This document shows positions 10,483 through 23,600 of a stretch of DNA of 45,317 bases, in pieces (position 1 is the first letter of the stretch; every line of letters begins with the position of its first letter). Under the pieces are notes generated by a model, which did no database searches, was not told the DNA's origin, and saw nothing but the letters and a program-made list of their open reading frames with translations. The stretch is taken from contig WOGZ01000269.1 in assembly GCA_009733775.1 (NCBI GenBank), positions 1 to 45,317 of the forward strand, in the 5' to 3' direction. A program made the translations under genes and the position numbers. Source of the DNA: Alectoria sarmentosa (lineage: Eukaryota; Ascomycota; Lecanoromycetes; Lecanorales; Parmeliaceae).

Positions 10483-11324
10483 TGTCGCGTGGGTGGGGTT
10501 GGGTGTTGTGGGAGGGTAGAGGTTGAGGTGGAGGTGGTGAGATTTCGGGGGGGAAGGTTGTGGATTGGGAAGGGAAAGGATGGGCAGGATGTGGTTGAGG
10601 GTGAGAGTAACGTAATTTTGACGGTAGCGCGCTAGGACGGTTCCGGCGGGGGTACTAGGGCGATATTACACTGGCTAAAACCCAATGGTAAATATTCTAT
10701 GGCAACTTGAAAAAAGTGATCACCATCAAGTGGACCCACTTTCACCGAACAATATTTCAAACGTTTGATGACTCCGGAGAACATAGGAGCACGGTGTGAT
10801 GAAAGTTGCGGCAAAGGTAATATCAACGAAGGACAGCGAGCCTAACCCCTCCTGCCATCAACGACTATTACTGCCGAGTATTTACTGTCTCTGGAGCCAT
10901 TCTGGCTCTTACTTCCTTCCTGCTTCTCGGCGTCATCAAAGTGTGCTTTACGATGGCTGACCTGCTTGAAAAACCGACGGAACTTGGCCAGACATCCAGC
11001 CTTGTCAAATTGTGCTTTTCGATGAATTTTGGTTCGCACGTTCATATGTAATATCGACATTAGCGATCTTTGGTCAATTGTGTGTCATATCAAGGGTTGT
11101 GACACTGCAGTTGCAAGTCCAAAATCCCAAAGCAGACTAGCGTTAGAGACTCGCTCTAGGTGCATGAAGTACTTCAGTACCTGCGAGGGCGAGCTAATTC
11201 GCTGGAGCAAGGCTACGTCGTGAAGGCGATGTCCGTAGAGCTGCGCCCTCAACATTGCCCTCTCTACAATCTATTCCTCCTGTCGAGGATACTTCTTCCT
11301 GTTTCATTCCTATGATGTCTAAAT
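10483..11324. other. Intergenic region between divergent Tom6-like and HeLo-like genes
   Basis: Should hold the promoters of both flanking genes. No ORF is supported and no clear motif was recognised. Confidence 0.5.
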
Positions 11325-14007
11325 ATGGAGGCCCTTGCCGCCGTCAGCTTGGCTGGTAACATCCTCCAATTTCTCAGTTTCACAGGCGACGCAGTCTCCA
11401 AGAGCCGCCAGATCCATGCCTCCGTTTCGGGGACCTTGAAGGAGTATGACGATCTAGAAAGCCTCACATTTGATTTGAAGAGCTTGAGCGGTCAATTGCA
11501 GGCCTCAGCAGGGCCAGTGGACTTGGTACTGGAGGAGCTTTGTTCAAGCTGCTGCGAGGTCGCAGATGAGCTGCTGAAGGTTCTAGAACGCCCTGAGTTC
11601 AAAGGAAAACACACTCGATTTCAAAGTTTTAGAAAGGCATTGAAGGCGTTATGGGGCAAAGAGAAGCTGAAAATCCTTGAGCAAAGATTGGCTGGATTTC
11701 GTCAGGAACTAAATTTGCATATTAATGTGGAGCTGAGGTACCGCTGCTCGTGTTTGTGGCCCGCTTCGGCATACAAGGCTGATAGTGAGCGTCTAGGTCT
11801 CGAATTGACATACTGAATTCTCAACAAACAGAGTCTTTCCAAGCTCTTGAAGATGCTACAAAGGAGGACGCACAAAAGATCCTAAAGGCATTGGGTGACA
11901 ACAGAGACCATTTGGTCGCTGCCACAGAGGCACAGACTAAGCAAATGAGAGCACTGCACACACAGACTGAGACGATACTCTCTCAAGAGTTTGAATCAGC
12001 AGCTGCAAATCTGGCAGAGCAGAGTGAAACAACTCGCACGCTCACGGCCAAGGAACAGGAAAGGTCCCGGATCGAAGTCCTTAGTGCAATCGCTGATATA
12101 GCTTCCGGTCATAATAACGCTCTATCTACACAAGCCGAGAACATCTCCGCTCGGATTGAGGGGGCGAATAAAAACGCTCTAGCTCAGATCACCGAGACAC
12201 TTGAAAGGAAGCAAGAGATAATGAAGCAAGAGATCAATGGACTACAACGAGGGCTTGGTCAGCTCCAGCTGGAGATTGATAGAAAGGCAGAGGAATTGAA
12301 GGAGATCATAATCAAGATCAGTACCACACGCGAAGGACCGGACCGCAACTTGCTCAGGGAAATGGGTAATTCAGCCACCGTGGTCCTAATGTCATTACAT
12401 GAGCTGTATAAAGCTCTTCAAGTACTCTCAGCACGTTTGGATTTCTGAATGTACATCACGCTGACCTATGACAGGAGATGTCAAAATCATTGGTCCACCA
12501 AGCCAGATTCGCTTTCGGTACCGTGCTTGGGCTGCATACCGATCAATCCACGATCAAAGCCCAAACCAGGTTCGAGCTCGAGGAAAACCTTAGCCCCGAA
12601 GTCGGTATCTCATTGCCCATGTACTACGCTTTCTATTACCAGCCCTTATTCCAATGTTTTGGTTCCCAAAAACTGGACTCGGAGGCCTTCTTAAGTGCAA
12701 AGATGAATGAATGGCTTTATGGACTGCTTACGACTCCTGATGATCCACGCGAATCTCTGCCAGAGGCTCGAGCATTCCTTGATTTAGCCAGGAATGGGAA
12801 CAAGCTTGTCTGGACCATGACCACTTTGGTAGCAGGTCTCAATGCTTGTCTCACCCCTAAAGATGCAATATTAGTATTGAGCACTGCTTTAAGCGTACGC
12901 TATGATCCTCGGTGTGTACTACCTGCCCATGGGAGCTGGTCTTGCCCTCAGTTTCCGGTTCGTTGCGATTCGAATTCTCTGTCGGCTTGTATAAAACACC
13001 CTCAGTCTGATATTCCGTCCCAGGTGCGTCGATTCTTTGAGCAGGGCTCTCAACAAACTAAGCTTCAGAGGCCTCGGTATGGGCTCGATTGTACCTTAGG
13101 AAAGCGATTGGCAGAGGATTTCATTCTCATATCTCGCTTGGCAGACAGGTGCGGTCTGCAAAGAGAGATGAGTAGATACCCTGCGTCCTCTTTAAGCCAA
13201 AGAGACAAAGCCGACCTTACTCTGGCCTTGGTGGCGTTGACCTCACAGACCTTGCCTTGGACAGTGGAGGTGGTTTCTGGAGGCGAGCCTCATTCTATGC
13301 ATCATGCAATCTTCGTCCGCCACCTCAGTCGCAGCGTTCTGCAAGTCCATACATCGGCAGCCATAGTAAATCATTTTGTGAACGCCATCCAGTCAACTGG
13401 AATTCCCATTTCAGTGGAAATGGGGGCAAAGTGGTCCCGGTTTTACCCACAGATGGAGAGTGTTCCGAAAAACAATCGTCAAGCATGGTATGAGAGCATG
13501 GTATATAATCATCTCTTAAAGACTGTGAGCTGGAATCCTTCGGCAGGAGCTTACCAGGAATGGCAAAGATACAGGACCCCTAGGCCGAAACAGCAGAGGT
13601 CAGACACCCTCGAGCAACGAGAGGCTTTCACGGCTATTCTAACTGACCCATATGTGCGTCAACTGAAACGTGAATACGGACCGTCAATGACTCCGTCTGC
13701 GGCGTTTGCAGGCCCTTCAACCGAGGTCGACATCGATCTCATGTACTACAATTATCAGAATCAAATAGCCTGCCAGGAAGGGAGCGTAGCGAAGGCCAGG
13801 GCCGACGCTAGACAAGCAGGATGGATCGACCAGAGCGCCATTGACCCCGAAGATCGCCCTGATAGGGCCGACACCGCAGGCGGCAGTCTCTCCGATCCAG
13901 AACCGGAATCATCATGGACGGTCACCGTGCAACAGATACTTGAGTTGTACGATAGCTCTACAACCACCCCTCCTGAGCTGCCCGCGGACGACGTGGCGAT
14001 CTCATAG
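11325..14007 (+). CDS. HeLo-like N-terminal domain protein with coiled coil and unknown C-terminal half
   Basis: Predicted 860-residue protein, three exons: 11325-11784, 11832-12421, 12475-14007. The N-terminus MEALAAVSLAGNILQFLSF matches the start of fungal HeLo-like N-terminal domains that usually sit ahead of NACHT, NB-ARC, ankyrin or HET modules. In those families the domain acts in programmed cell death and allorecognition. Residues of about 160-350 (exon 2) are polar and heptad-like, rich in E/Q/K, and include a long run from AQITETLERKQEIMKQEING through LQLEIDRKAEELKEIIIK, so a coiled coil is likely. The remaining ~510 residues match no family I know; no P-loop, ankyrin or TPR is visible, and the tail is acidic and disordered. 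Intron 2 (12422-12474) is phase 0 with a clean branch site. Intron 1 (11785-11831, GTGAGC donor) is the best of several options. Function in immunity or incompatibility is inference from domain type. Confidence 0.75.
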
Positions 14008-14383
14008 GGTTTTCCATCGTCAGTTGAGTTGATGGGCCACGGTACATAAGCTTTCTGCGTGATAATGGTAGCCCGGTTCGGAGAGATTGATAGCACGACA
14101 TCGCCAACTAACACTAGACTTGATATTTTCATGGACATGTTGCGCATCACCGATGGATCCCTGGTCTCCATGGATAGTCATATCATCTGTGGACGGGCCA
14201 AACACTCACGTTACTGTACCAAACATCTTATGGAACAAATTCCCATCAACAGCACGTATCTTTCATAGACATTACGTCTTATCTATACCCAATATATCTT
14301 GCTCATGATGGAGATTCAAAAATTCAATTGCTACTGACTCGTCGCTCCTACCCTCTGAATCTTTCGACTGTATCTTTCCCTTT

Positions 14384-14407
14384 CCGGGCCCCCCCCCCTC
14401 CCCCCCC
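14384..14407. repeat. Poly-C tract with T interruptions
   Basis: Two long C runs separated by a single T. Confidence 0.9.
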
Positions 14408-14584
14408 TTCCCTTTCTCCTCCTTCCATTCCGCCCGCATATGCACACATACACCCTCTTCTTATTCTTCTGCTTCCAATCATTCTTTCCATCAAGATATC
14501 AGACCCCTCATCTAAACCGGCCATCGAATCCCACCTTCTACGCCCATCTTCTCAAGCCGATTTTAGTATTCCCACGTCGTCGTT

Positions 14585-14605
14585 TTCTCTCTCTCTCTCT
14601 CTCTC
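14585..14605. repeat. CT dinucleotide tract
   Basis: About ten CT units. Confidence 0.9.
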
Positions 14606-14846
14606 GTTTACATCCGAACCATCCGCCTCCCCTCTCTCGAGCACGACTGATCTTTCATTCAATCTGATACTTGACAAAAAACAAAATAGCAATGAAAAGA
14701 GAGAGAAAGAGATCTATAGAGTAGTAGTAGCAGTAGCGGTAGTAATCACGGCTTAATTCCCCCCACCACACTCCCACGAACAAACCCATTTAATCCATTC
14801 ATCCATGGATACGTACGATATGGCGATTCAGCCATGCAAGAATCCT

Positions 14847-14872
14847 CTACACTACACTACACTACACTACCT
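14847..14872. repeat. ACACT/CTACA pentanucleotide repeat
   Basis: About five tandem units. A related ACACC pentamer array follows at about 15078-15104. Confidence 0.9.
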
Positions 14873-15193
14873 CACAAGCGATCGATCAATCGATGGATCA
14901 ATCTATCAGTATGCAATTCCCTCCACGAGGTAAATCTATATACGCTATTCTACACCACCACCACCACCACCGCCACAGCCACCATAATCAATACCTGCAC
15001 AGTCACTCCACACCCCAATCCTTCCCACCCACAATTAACAAAAACATACGTACCATCCCTACAGTAAAGATATACCATACCACACCACACCACACCACAC
15101 CAATCATACCACACTGATGCGCAAAGAAATTTATTATTAACGTAGCAAGTGGTTCATGGCCGGCTCGTAACAAAAATAAATGCGGACGGGGCT

Positions 15194-15232
15194 CCTGCCT
15201 GCCTGCCTGCCTGTCTGCCTGTCTGCCTGCTG
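15194..15232. repeat. CCTG/TCTG tetranucleotide repeat
   Basis: About nine alternating CCTG and TCTG units. Confidence 0.9.
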
Positions 15233-15749
15233 GGTTCCTTGATTGGGGGTTTTTTTTGACGTCGAGGGTGCCTGAAGGGAAAACGAGTTTTGACTGCATT
15301 CTAGATGGGTTTGGACGTCGAGGGTTATTATATGAGGAAAGGGGTAGGGTCGTGGTGAGGCTGTCTGTGTTGGCAGTACTTTTTTTCTTTCTCTTCCATA
15401 CGCCTAACCGAAGCCGTCTGACGTGTTGGGCAGATGCGACGGATAGGACTTGGAGGTATGGGACGTGCGTTTTGTTGGGATGATGATGTTTGATTTATTG
15501 TTTGATTTTGGATTTTGTGTAAAATAAATCTCCACAGGGCCCAATGGTACCACTATGGCAGGAGCGTAATTCATTCCGGCAAGACGATCGTTCAGTCTTG
15601 GACTCTTCTGGAAACCCTCCTTATCGTACATGATATTACTTTGGAACAAAATAAGAGCGAAAATGGTAGTAAATGAATATAGTCATGGGAATGGAAAAAA
15701 AAGTTTCGTCACGTCATACTGCGTTACCCTCATAACATCCCATCCCAAC

Positions 15750-17458
15750 TCACGATTTCGGAATCGGCACACTCGAACTCGTCCACTGGCCCGCGTCCAA
15801 ATCCCGCACAAATTCCGTAATGTCCGTCCCATTCGTCTGGTAAAACGCAAGCAGTGAGTTACCACCGGAAGAGTCCGGGAGCGACGTGACGGATAAATGC
15901 GTGCCGGAGAGGCCCTTTGCGCCATTGATGACGAAAGTGTCGTCCGGATCTGAGGGGATGGTTGTATTTTCGGCGGCGAAGGTGACGTTGAAGCCGCTGA
16001 TGCTGAGGTCTGGATTTTGCACGTAGAGGTAATTGGTGTAGCCCATGGAGCTGTTTTGGACGACGGGGATGCTGATGTTGCCTACGAAGAAGAAAGAATT
16101 ATTGTGAGCCAATCTCCCTTTTTCAAAGAGGTTGGAAGGGTAATCACTGACTGTTCGTCCATACATTGACCGGATGGGTGCTGTTGCCGGTGAGTGTCGT
16201 GTTCAATTCTTTCCATAGTATGTTGACTTCGTTGTGCAAGTTGATGAAGAACACATAAGTGTCGCTGCCGGGACCCCAAGAGTAACACCCCACACCCGCG
16301 TGGCCGTTGTAACCGTTGAAGGTTTGCTGCTCTGTCCATGTGTCATCGCCGTAGGTCCAGCCCACTGAGTTGAAAGTCGTGGCGTTGCTGGCGTACCAGA
16401 GATGGATGCCGACGGTTTGATCAGAGCTATTTCCTGTAGTCGTGGTCTGCCCAGGAACCGGCGAATGGTCGTAAGCGGCCACGCTGTAGAAGCTACCGTA
16501 CCAGCAGGCCTCGAGGCCGACGTTAGGGTCATCCATGGCTTGCAGGTGGAGGTCGTTAATAGGCCCCTGCCTCCAGACGTTGGTGGTGTTATCGTTGATG
16601 ACCTCGGTGATGGTATTGTTGACGTTGATGTAGTATATATGCCACTACTCTGGCATTAGCCTGAGACTTGTCTCCAGTTTTGGTCTCATACTCACGGTAG
16701 CAATTTGGTTCCTGGCATAGGCTACGGCGGCTATGGGGGTTCCACTTTTGGCGTCAGAAGCGACAACGTCAGTAATGTCCCCCCCTTGCCAGGTCCCATC
16801 GCTTTCTAGCTGCGCGGAACGTAATTGGCCGGTGTGATGTTGGAAGTACATGACAATTTCTCCGTGCCCGCCAGAAGCGAACGACTCGGAAGCGAGGGCT
16901 ATCCCTGAGCCATTGAAAGCTCCCACAGTCGAAAGGAAGTTCTGAGGGATAGAGGTCGGTGCCGACGGGGCTGGGTTTGCAGGGGCCGGTGATGCACTGC
17001 TCGACCTGTACCGGACGTGCATCAGCCAGCGAGACTCATTGCATGAGAAGATGGAGTATAGCCTACTTTCGAGTCAAGCCGACACCGAGTCCGATAGCAA
17101 GTCCTATCACTAGACAAGCGACCAATCCTACAATCCAAAAGAGCAAGGGTCTCCGCCCACGATTGCGAGGCCCAACGGGTTTCCTGTCAGACACTTCCAA
17201 CGCCGGTTGCTCAAAATATTCTTTCTCTGTAGAGTGAGGTGTATACTCCTTTTCCGTTGGATCTGGCGTCCTGAGCGACTGCAGTCCCGGGGAGGCGGGA
17301 TCCGGGGAGGCGAGGTCGGATGTCATCGGAGATACTATACCGGTGGTAGGAGAGAATGCCTCGTCTTTCCTCGGTAGAGGGCTGTAAGTTGAGGTCCTGT
17401 CGGGAAGCTCTACAGGCTTCTTTTCATCTTGAGGGAATGACTCGGTAAAGCGCTGCAT
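15750..17458 (-). CDS. Membrane-anchored fucose-specific-lectin-like protein
   Basis: Predicted 508-residue type II membrane protein, four exons read downward: 17458-17067, 17005-16696, 16644-16152, 16081-15750. The first ~104 residues are a cytosolic, P/S/T-rich tail with basic residues just before the membrane. Residues of about 105-128 (LLFWIVGLVACLVIGLAIGL) form one transmembrane helix. A linker rich in S/A/P and a C-terminal ectodomain follow. Ectodomain segments such as EIVMYFQHHTGQLRSAQLES, WHIYYINVNNTITEVINDN, GVGCYSWGPGSDTYVFFINL and SGGNSLLAFYQTNGTDI resemble fungal fucose-specific lectin (beta-propeller) domains, with many N-x-S/T sites. All three introns (61, 51, 70 nt) restore the frame and family strings such as GNSTHPVNVWTNSNISIP. 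Sugar binding is inferred from family and not from checked binding residues. A wall-sensing or adhesion role is speculation. Confidence 0.85.
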
Positions 17459-20400
17459 CCTTCCGCTTTGGAGAGCTGACTCTGTACAAATGCAATCTGT
17501 TTGATGTTCAATAGCTCTGAAAGGTATGTCTACACTTTCATGTTGGCGTGGAGATGTTTTCTTTCGTCTTGTTCCCTTGAGTGAAGAAGGTTGTAGAAGA
17601 AAATGGAGGGGGACGGCTTAGTGATAGCAAGGGACTGCGCCATAATCATAGGTATTGATCCAGGTGCAGGTCCAGGTCCAGGCCAGACAAGTAAATGGAG
17701 GATGACAACTTAATGTGCAGCAGTTGGAGGTCGGAGACAGCGATCCGCGGTAGCATTAAGGCTTTCGTTTCACGCGGGAAAGCATGTGGTCAGCAAACCT
17801 TGGCTTGGAGGAAATATTCTGATTGGTTCATCCTGCTTTCCGTTACGCAGCTAATGTCAACATTGCATACTAATGAAACTAAGCATACTAGCCTACGAGG
17901 CGGAGCCCGTAAAACATCAAGCATCACTCATCACAGGGCTGAGAACGTGGAGACTGGAGAGATGGAGGGTAACTTCCAAGTAAGCCCCCGGCGGTGAAGG
18001 AGTGCAACTAGTCGGGATCAATACATTATTGGTGCAACCACAGCTGCAGTGTGTCAGCAAAAAGTGCACGCCATGCAGTGAGGCATTTATTGCTATTGGG
18101 TCTTGACCACCCCATGCTTCAAACCCTGCTCGCAATAGTCGTCCATATAGTCAAGTCCATCCGAAAGGACCCTGAAGCAAGTTATGCAATATGCATGCTC
18201 GTCACTGGTACATACATGAATACCAACGCTGCACAGAGCACAGTACGGTAAAGAGATTAGATGTTGGCATCCTACTTGTAGAGTACTGTCGTACATCGTG
18301 TTGGTATAAGTGTGCAAGTCTGAGCCACGGAGCCACCATAACGTTTCGCCTAAAAATCTTGATCGTCCCGAATCGTCCCTTGGAATTAGAGCTTGGACTT
18401 TAACTTACATGTCCCCCCACCCTAATCTTCTACCCGAGCTCCAAGTGCTATTACGTAAGTACTAGTACTCCATCACCCCTCGTCCCCCGCCCCAATTGTG
18501 ATTGCATAGAAATTGCTGTTCATTCTCTACTGGAAATGGCCCAGACTATATACTACTCTATCGCATATATCTAAGTACAAGGTAGGTTTTAACGAGCTCA
18601 AAGCGAGTCGCTTAGCAAGCCAATGATACGTAGGGCAAGCGTAGCCGAAATATCACACAATCACCTCGACTCAACCCCTCTTCAAAGGCTTGGCGGCTTT
18701 AGAGAGAAATTTTGCCGGCGACTTCATCGATGTGTTAAACGCGTTACCTGCCAGAACGTCGTGAGCGGTGTGCGTCGAATTACTCATGACCTTGGAAGGA
18801 GCCTGACTGTTCCCAATGGTCCAGCCGTTGCATGGAAAACTGACAAAGCTCGAGACTACAAGTGAGGGTAATAAGCAACGATGCCAGCGCTCGACGGGTC
18901 CAATTTGAATGCCAGAGTACTCATCGCCCAGAGAGGTACGGCTTGCTAGAGACGACATCTTCCTCCAAGAAAGCGGCGCCATCGATTCTGGGCATTGGCG
19001 AGCCTCGAACGCCCGCAAGGTTCGGACTTGATACGGGGAAGTAATTGAACAGACGCGTTATGACGTCCCCATCACACGTCACTGATACAAGTCAAGTACT
19101 TTACAAGTCACCGAAGTATACAATTAAAGATACAAGGAACGATCGACCATCTTTTCCTCCAATCGCATCTATACAGTTTACTCTATTCCGCGCCAGCCGT
19201 TTCATAGTGGCTGCCTGCAGCATTATTACTTGGAGCGCTTTCGGTATGATGATCCATTTGGAACATTTTCCGAGTCTTGGCTAAGACTTGGCAGAGTCAC
19301 TGAAAATGACTTTGAACCAGTTCGCGAGGATTCTACTGCACAATTTTGAGGTATCTGTTTGTAACTCGAGCTTTTTCATTCTTAACGAACTACCTTATCG
19401 ATTGGCGTAAACCGACTCTGGAGGAATTCCTCGGTTACGATGAGCTTGCAGAGTCGGAGCTTGTGGTGGTACGGAGTCGACATGCTGGGCATGGCCTTTC
19501 TCGATGAGCTCGAGGGATGGATGGGATACAACATAGAATTGTATGATCCTCCTTCGTACCATTCCTCAGCCTTGGAATCTGCAAAACAGCACATGGCACT
19601 GAAGATCCCTCTGCCGTACCCAACATGCTGCACGTCAAGGTGACCATCACCTCGCTCGGCCGTCGTCGAAGAGGAAAACGACATTTGAAAGCCGAAGCCC
19701 AAATATCCGTCAACCATGATATATTGTTCCGAGCTGACTCAATCAAAGACCGGATAACAAAGCGCTACCTAGAACACAGACCGTGACCCACAGCCACCTC
19801 AGACTCAGTCCTGTACAAAGGAACAAGAAAAGCAGCAACCAAAAAAAAATCCGCCACAATGACACCTCATACCCTTCGCCCGCATACCGACACTCCCTCA
19901 CACCATCAACATCCTTCCCTCCCAGACAGCCTCCTCACCAGCTGACCATGGCCTCTACCAACGCCGCCACGACAGGAACAACGATTATTCAAAGCTCTTC
20001 AGAAGTAATCAATGCAATTTGAGTAAATCGCTACCTCAGCGGGCTCCTGGGAAGGAGTTGTCAAGAAGGCCGTGGAGAGAGAGAGAGAGAGAGAGAGAGA
20101 AGTCGGAAGTAGACAAAACGGCCAAGCCAAGCCAAGCCAAGCCAAGCTCCAGGTACTAGTTAGTACCTTTGCATCAATCGGTGAGTCTCATTTTCCTCCG
20201 AGCCGTAGGAAGCCGATACGATTTTTCTGACCGGGCGAGAAGTGCTGAAGAAGTGAGTGGTGGGAGTGACGTACATGTATACGTATAGATACTCAACAGA
20301 TCATCCGCGAACCAACATCGGGAAAAAAGTCATGTCCGGTCAGCATTGTTTCTGCGGGTTTCGTTTTTCACGACGCCCCGCAGAGGTGTCAAGGATTCGT

Positions 20401-20662
20401 GCAAGCTGCTTTGGGAGACCGATAGGCACGACTTCTTCATCCCAAACTACGTGAATGGTCGTACTTATTCAGGAGTGACTACATCAAACGCCAACGTCAC
20501 GAATGTACGGAGTATTGTAGCGTCAATTTCAGATTCTGTTTGCTTGGGCCTAGCTTGGTAATGCCAACTCAGCACTGGGATATCCTTGCTCCTTAGCCAT
20601 GTTTTCCCGCGCCTTGGAATGCATGGAGTTGACACCTGGAACCTATTCGATGCATGCTTGAT
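17459..20662. other. Long spacer with no supported gene
   Basis: Contains the upstream region of the lectin-like gene and small repeats at about 17660-17685 (CAGGTC), 20075-20101 (GA) and 20121-20147 (AAGCC). Minus-strand ORFs at 18671-19018 and 19382-19717 were considered; neither has a recognisable domain. A short ATG frame at 19948 (MASTNAATTGTTIIQSSSEV) stops after 24 codons. Confidence 0.45.
20075..20147. repeat. GA tract and AAGCC pentamer repeat
   Basis: A GA run of about 13 units (20075-20101) is followed 20 bases later by five AAGCC/CCAAG units (20121-20147). Confidence 0.9.
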
Positions 20663-23600
20663 TCAACTTCCCTCGCTAATCCAATGCCTGGCAATCTCGT
20701 TCGCCAGGCCCAATCGTAAGATCCTCAGCACGTCCTCACCCTTTGCGTCCTCGGCCAGACCCTTCCTCCAGTCCCATCCTCTCTTCTTCTTCTCCTCCTG
20801 GGGCTTGACGAGTGCTCTACTGCTGCCAGTCCCATTGCTCGTTTCAGAATTTAGCATCGAACTTCCCACCAAAGAGAAGCTACTGCTCATACTGCTCATG
20901 GTCTTCTTGAGGAGTTCCCGTGATGGTGCTGGTGCACGGCGTCCTTGGTATGCGTCGAGGGTAGAGCGAAAGCATTCCTCGCATTGCAAGTAGACACGGG
21001 AAGTGACGGTTTGGAGGTCTTCAATGGCTTTCAGAAGAGCAAAGCTTTGGGGCAGCGAGAGCACGCTTTTGTCCTCTGCGGGAAGAAATCAGCGACATAT
21101 TTGTAGACTTTTGACGGCTCTAGGATACATACGATTGACAAAGACCAAGGCTTCGCCCAGCAGTGATAGCAGTCCGTCGACTTGCACTACTGAGCCCCGA
21201 TTCTCATCAAAGAGACCGCCCTGGATGTTATCGGCAGCACTGTTGATTACAGCTAGCAATGCTGTTGCAGCTGCAGCCTTCCGTGCACTGGGTCTCGTTG
21301 TCGGCTTCTGACCCTCGTCCAGGTTGATCTCCTCGTCGCGCAGATCATAGAACTTGCGCAGGGTCGCATAGCCTGTGAGATAAGTATGGAGCATCTCTGC
21401 GGCCTTTGGATCCATTAGTGCAAGCTGCCCAACGCTTTGCTCTGGTGTGAGTAGAAGCGCGCGGAGGTTTTGGTCAAGCGCTGATCGTGGAGGAAAAGCA
21501 ATCGACTGGACCAAGGACAGAGATATCAGCAAGTCCAGGACATCTTTGACCTTTTTGTGGCGATGAGCTCGTGCGTAGTAAATGAGAGCTGTGCCATAGT
21601 TCTCCGAAGTCTCGGCAATGTTATCAGCGTACCTCTGTCAACGATTAGAATCCGTCTTCATCGGGAAGTGTGAGAGCTCACCTCTGTGATACTTCGGGCT
21701 TCCTTGATCATGTTAAAGTCTTGGCAAGTCTCTAAGATCTTGTTTATACGCGAATCAGAGTTAAGATCCAGTCGATTCAATAGCTCGCCAACTCTCTTTT
21801 GGGCCACGCTGTCGTCATCTAGGCGAGCAAGTAATGTTATGGAGAGCTCCCACCCCTCGTACATCCCTTTTCCATGATTTCGCCGAATTTCCGCCTTGTT
21901 AGATAGAGCGTTTGCATATTCCATCAAGATTGTGTCCCTAGTCATCGACGACCCTTGCATATTGGGCCCATTGAGCACTGAACGGTCGTTCTCATCGAGG
22001 TCCAAGTCCATCAGGTTGTTTCCTACTGAAGTCTCAAACCAGCCTCCTGCACTTGCGATCTCTGCGACTGCAGAAACGACTGGGAGGGACCACCCTCGTA
22101 GTAGACCTATTACACCTGCGACGTTACCTTCGAAGAGCGATGCTAAACCAATCTCAACAGGGTTCATTGAGTTGATCTGGAAAAGGTCGTCATCCGTATC
22201 GTCAGTCGACCATGCAAAGGCGTAGGCTAGTCGTCGCAGGTACGCAGGATTCGCATTGACGTCTACAAGACGAGGCCCGCGCGATTGAGACGGTCTGAGA
22301 GAACGTCGAGTCGGGGCTAGGATACTGACAGCTATGTCTTCGTCGTCGTCACCGTTCCACCAGACTGTCAAACCAATGGTCGCCTCCACCCAATCTTGTG
22401 CAGATGAGAGGATCTCCGTGGATTCCCCGAGCAAGATCCCGTACATGACCTTCAGTTTTTGGTATACAGTCCATGGCACTCTACTTTCGGCTCTCCGCGT
22501 GGATTGTGTGAGACTCATCGTCGTATTTAGGAGTCCAAAATTTGATGATTCAAAGGTAGACTGTGTAGAATCCATGTCTCGGTCCCGACCCTCAGCGAAT
22601 GTGGCAAGATCTTCCATTGCTTGTTGAACGCGCTTTCGGAAGATGATCCATTCGTTCCCGGTGACGTTCCAGTCGTCGTCTTGTAGGGCTGGGCACAGCT
22701 CCAGGATCTGCATGGCTCTATTGACAACTCGCTCGATGTTTCTGACCTGTATGCTGTTGTAGCCTTCGTCACCCTGACCGTCTTCCCTTGCTGTCCTAGC
22801 ATGATGAAAGTTCGATCTTCTCAGTATCCGTACAGCTTCACCAAGCTTCCCGCGCATTGTACAAACATGGATGATGTCCCAATAATTGGAATGAGCGGTA
22901 GGGTTTGGATGCAACGACTGTACTTCGTTGATGGTCGCTTGGTATGCATTATGCTCCTTCTCCATCCAATCAATGAGAACTTTCGGAAAGGCTGTAAAAT
23001 TTGCAGGGGTTGACGAATCTTGAAAAGACTTTGAGATAGTGGACGATCGATTGAATCGAGTGACGGCCAAGGCTTGCTTCCCTTTGGCAGTAGGCGGGTG
23101 TCGGAGCTGCAGAAGTAGGGCAGCAAGAAAGATGGATTTGTGAAGTGCAGGTTCACTCTCGGCCGGCCCTATGCCTATAGTGACATCTTGCAAAGGAGGA
23201 GCATTCGCTATGTCATGATCACGGCATGACCGCCATAATTCGCTCAATGTTTCGGATGCGTCAGGAAGGGCTGCTTTCAGTGCTTGTTCGGGTGCGTTGT
23301 CTGAAGCTTCCACCCCATAGAGTTCCTCTTGAAGAATATCTTCTGTTTGAGTGATAAAGTCATCAGTCTCACTGAGTTTGGCTATGCCTATCCGTGTGGC
23401 CATTGTTTTTGCAATGCCTGGAACAGCTGAGTCCTGTATCTGCTTTCGATGCTTGTTTGCGCTACGAGGTGGCGCATAAGGTATCATAGCACCGCCACGG
23501 GACCTCTTCATTCCTCGGGGAGTCCCGTCCAATATGGAAGAGCCATGGTCCAGCGAATCTCCGTCAGCTAACGACCCGTTTGACAAGGTCTTCGTGATTG

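Larger units (their letters stand above)
14008..15749. other. Intergenic spacer with many simple repeats
   Basis: No gene supported. It contains poly-C (about 14384-14407), CT (about 14585-14605), ACACT (about 14847-14872), CACCAC (about 14952-14971), ACACC (about 15078-15104) and CCTG/TCTG (about 15194-15232) tracts. It lies between two convergent genes, so it should hold both terminators; no specific polyadenylation signal could be fixed. Confidence 0.6.

Noticed and set aside
18671..19018. Minus-strand ORF of 115 codons
   Set aside because: No recognisable domain and unclear start; a short gene cannot be excluded.
19382..19746. Two minus-strand ORFs and one plus ORF in the same place
   Set aside because: All three frames look equally plausible, no domain is recognised and no splice-supported extension was found.
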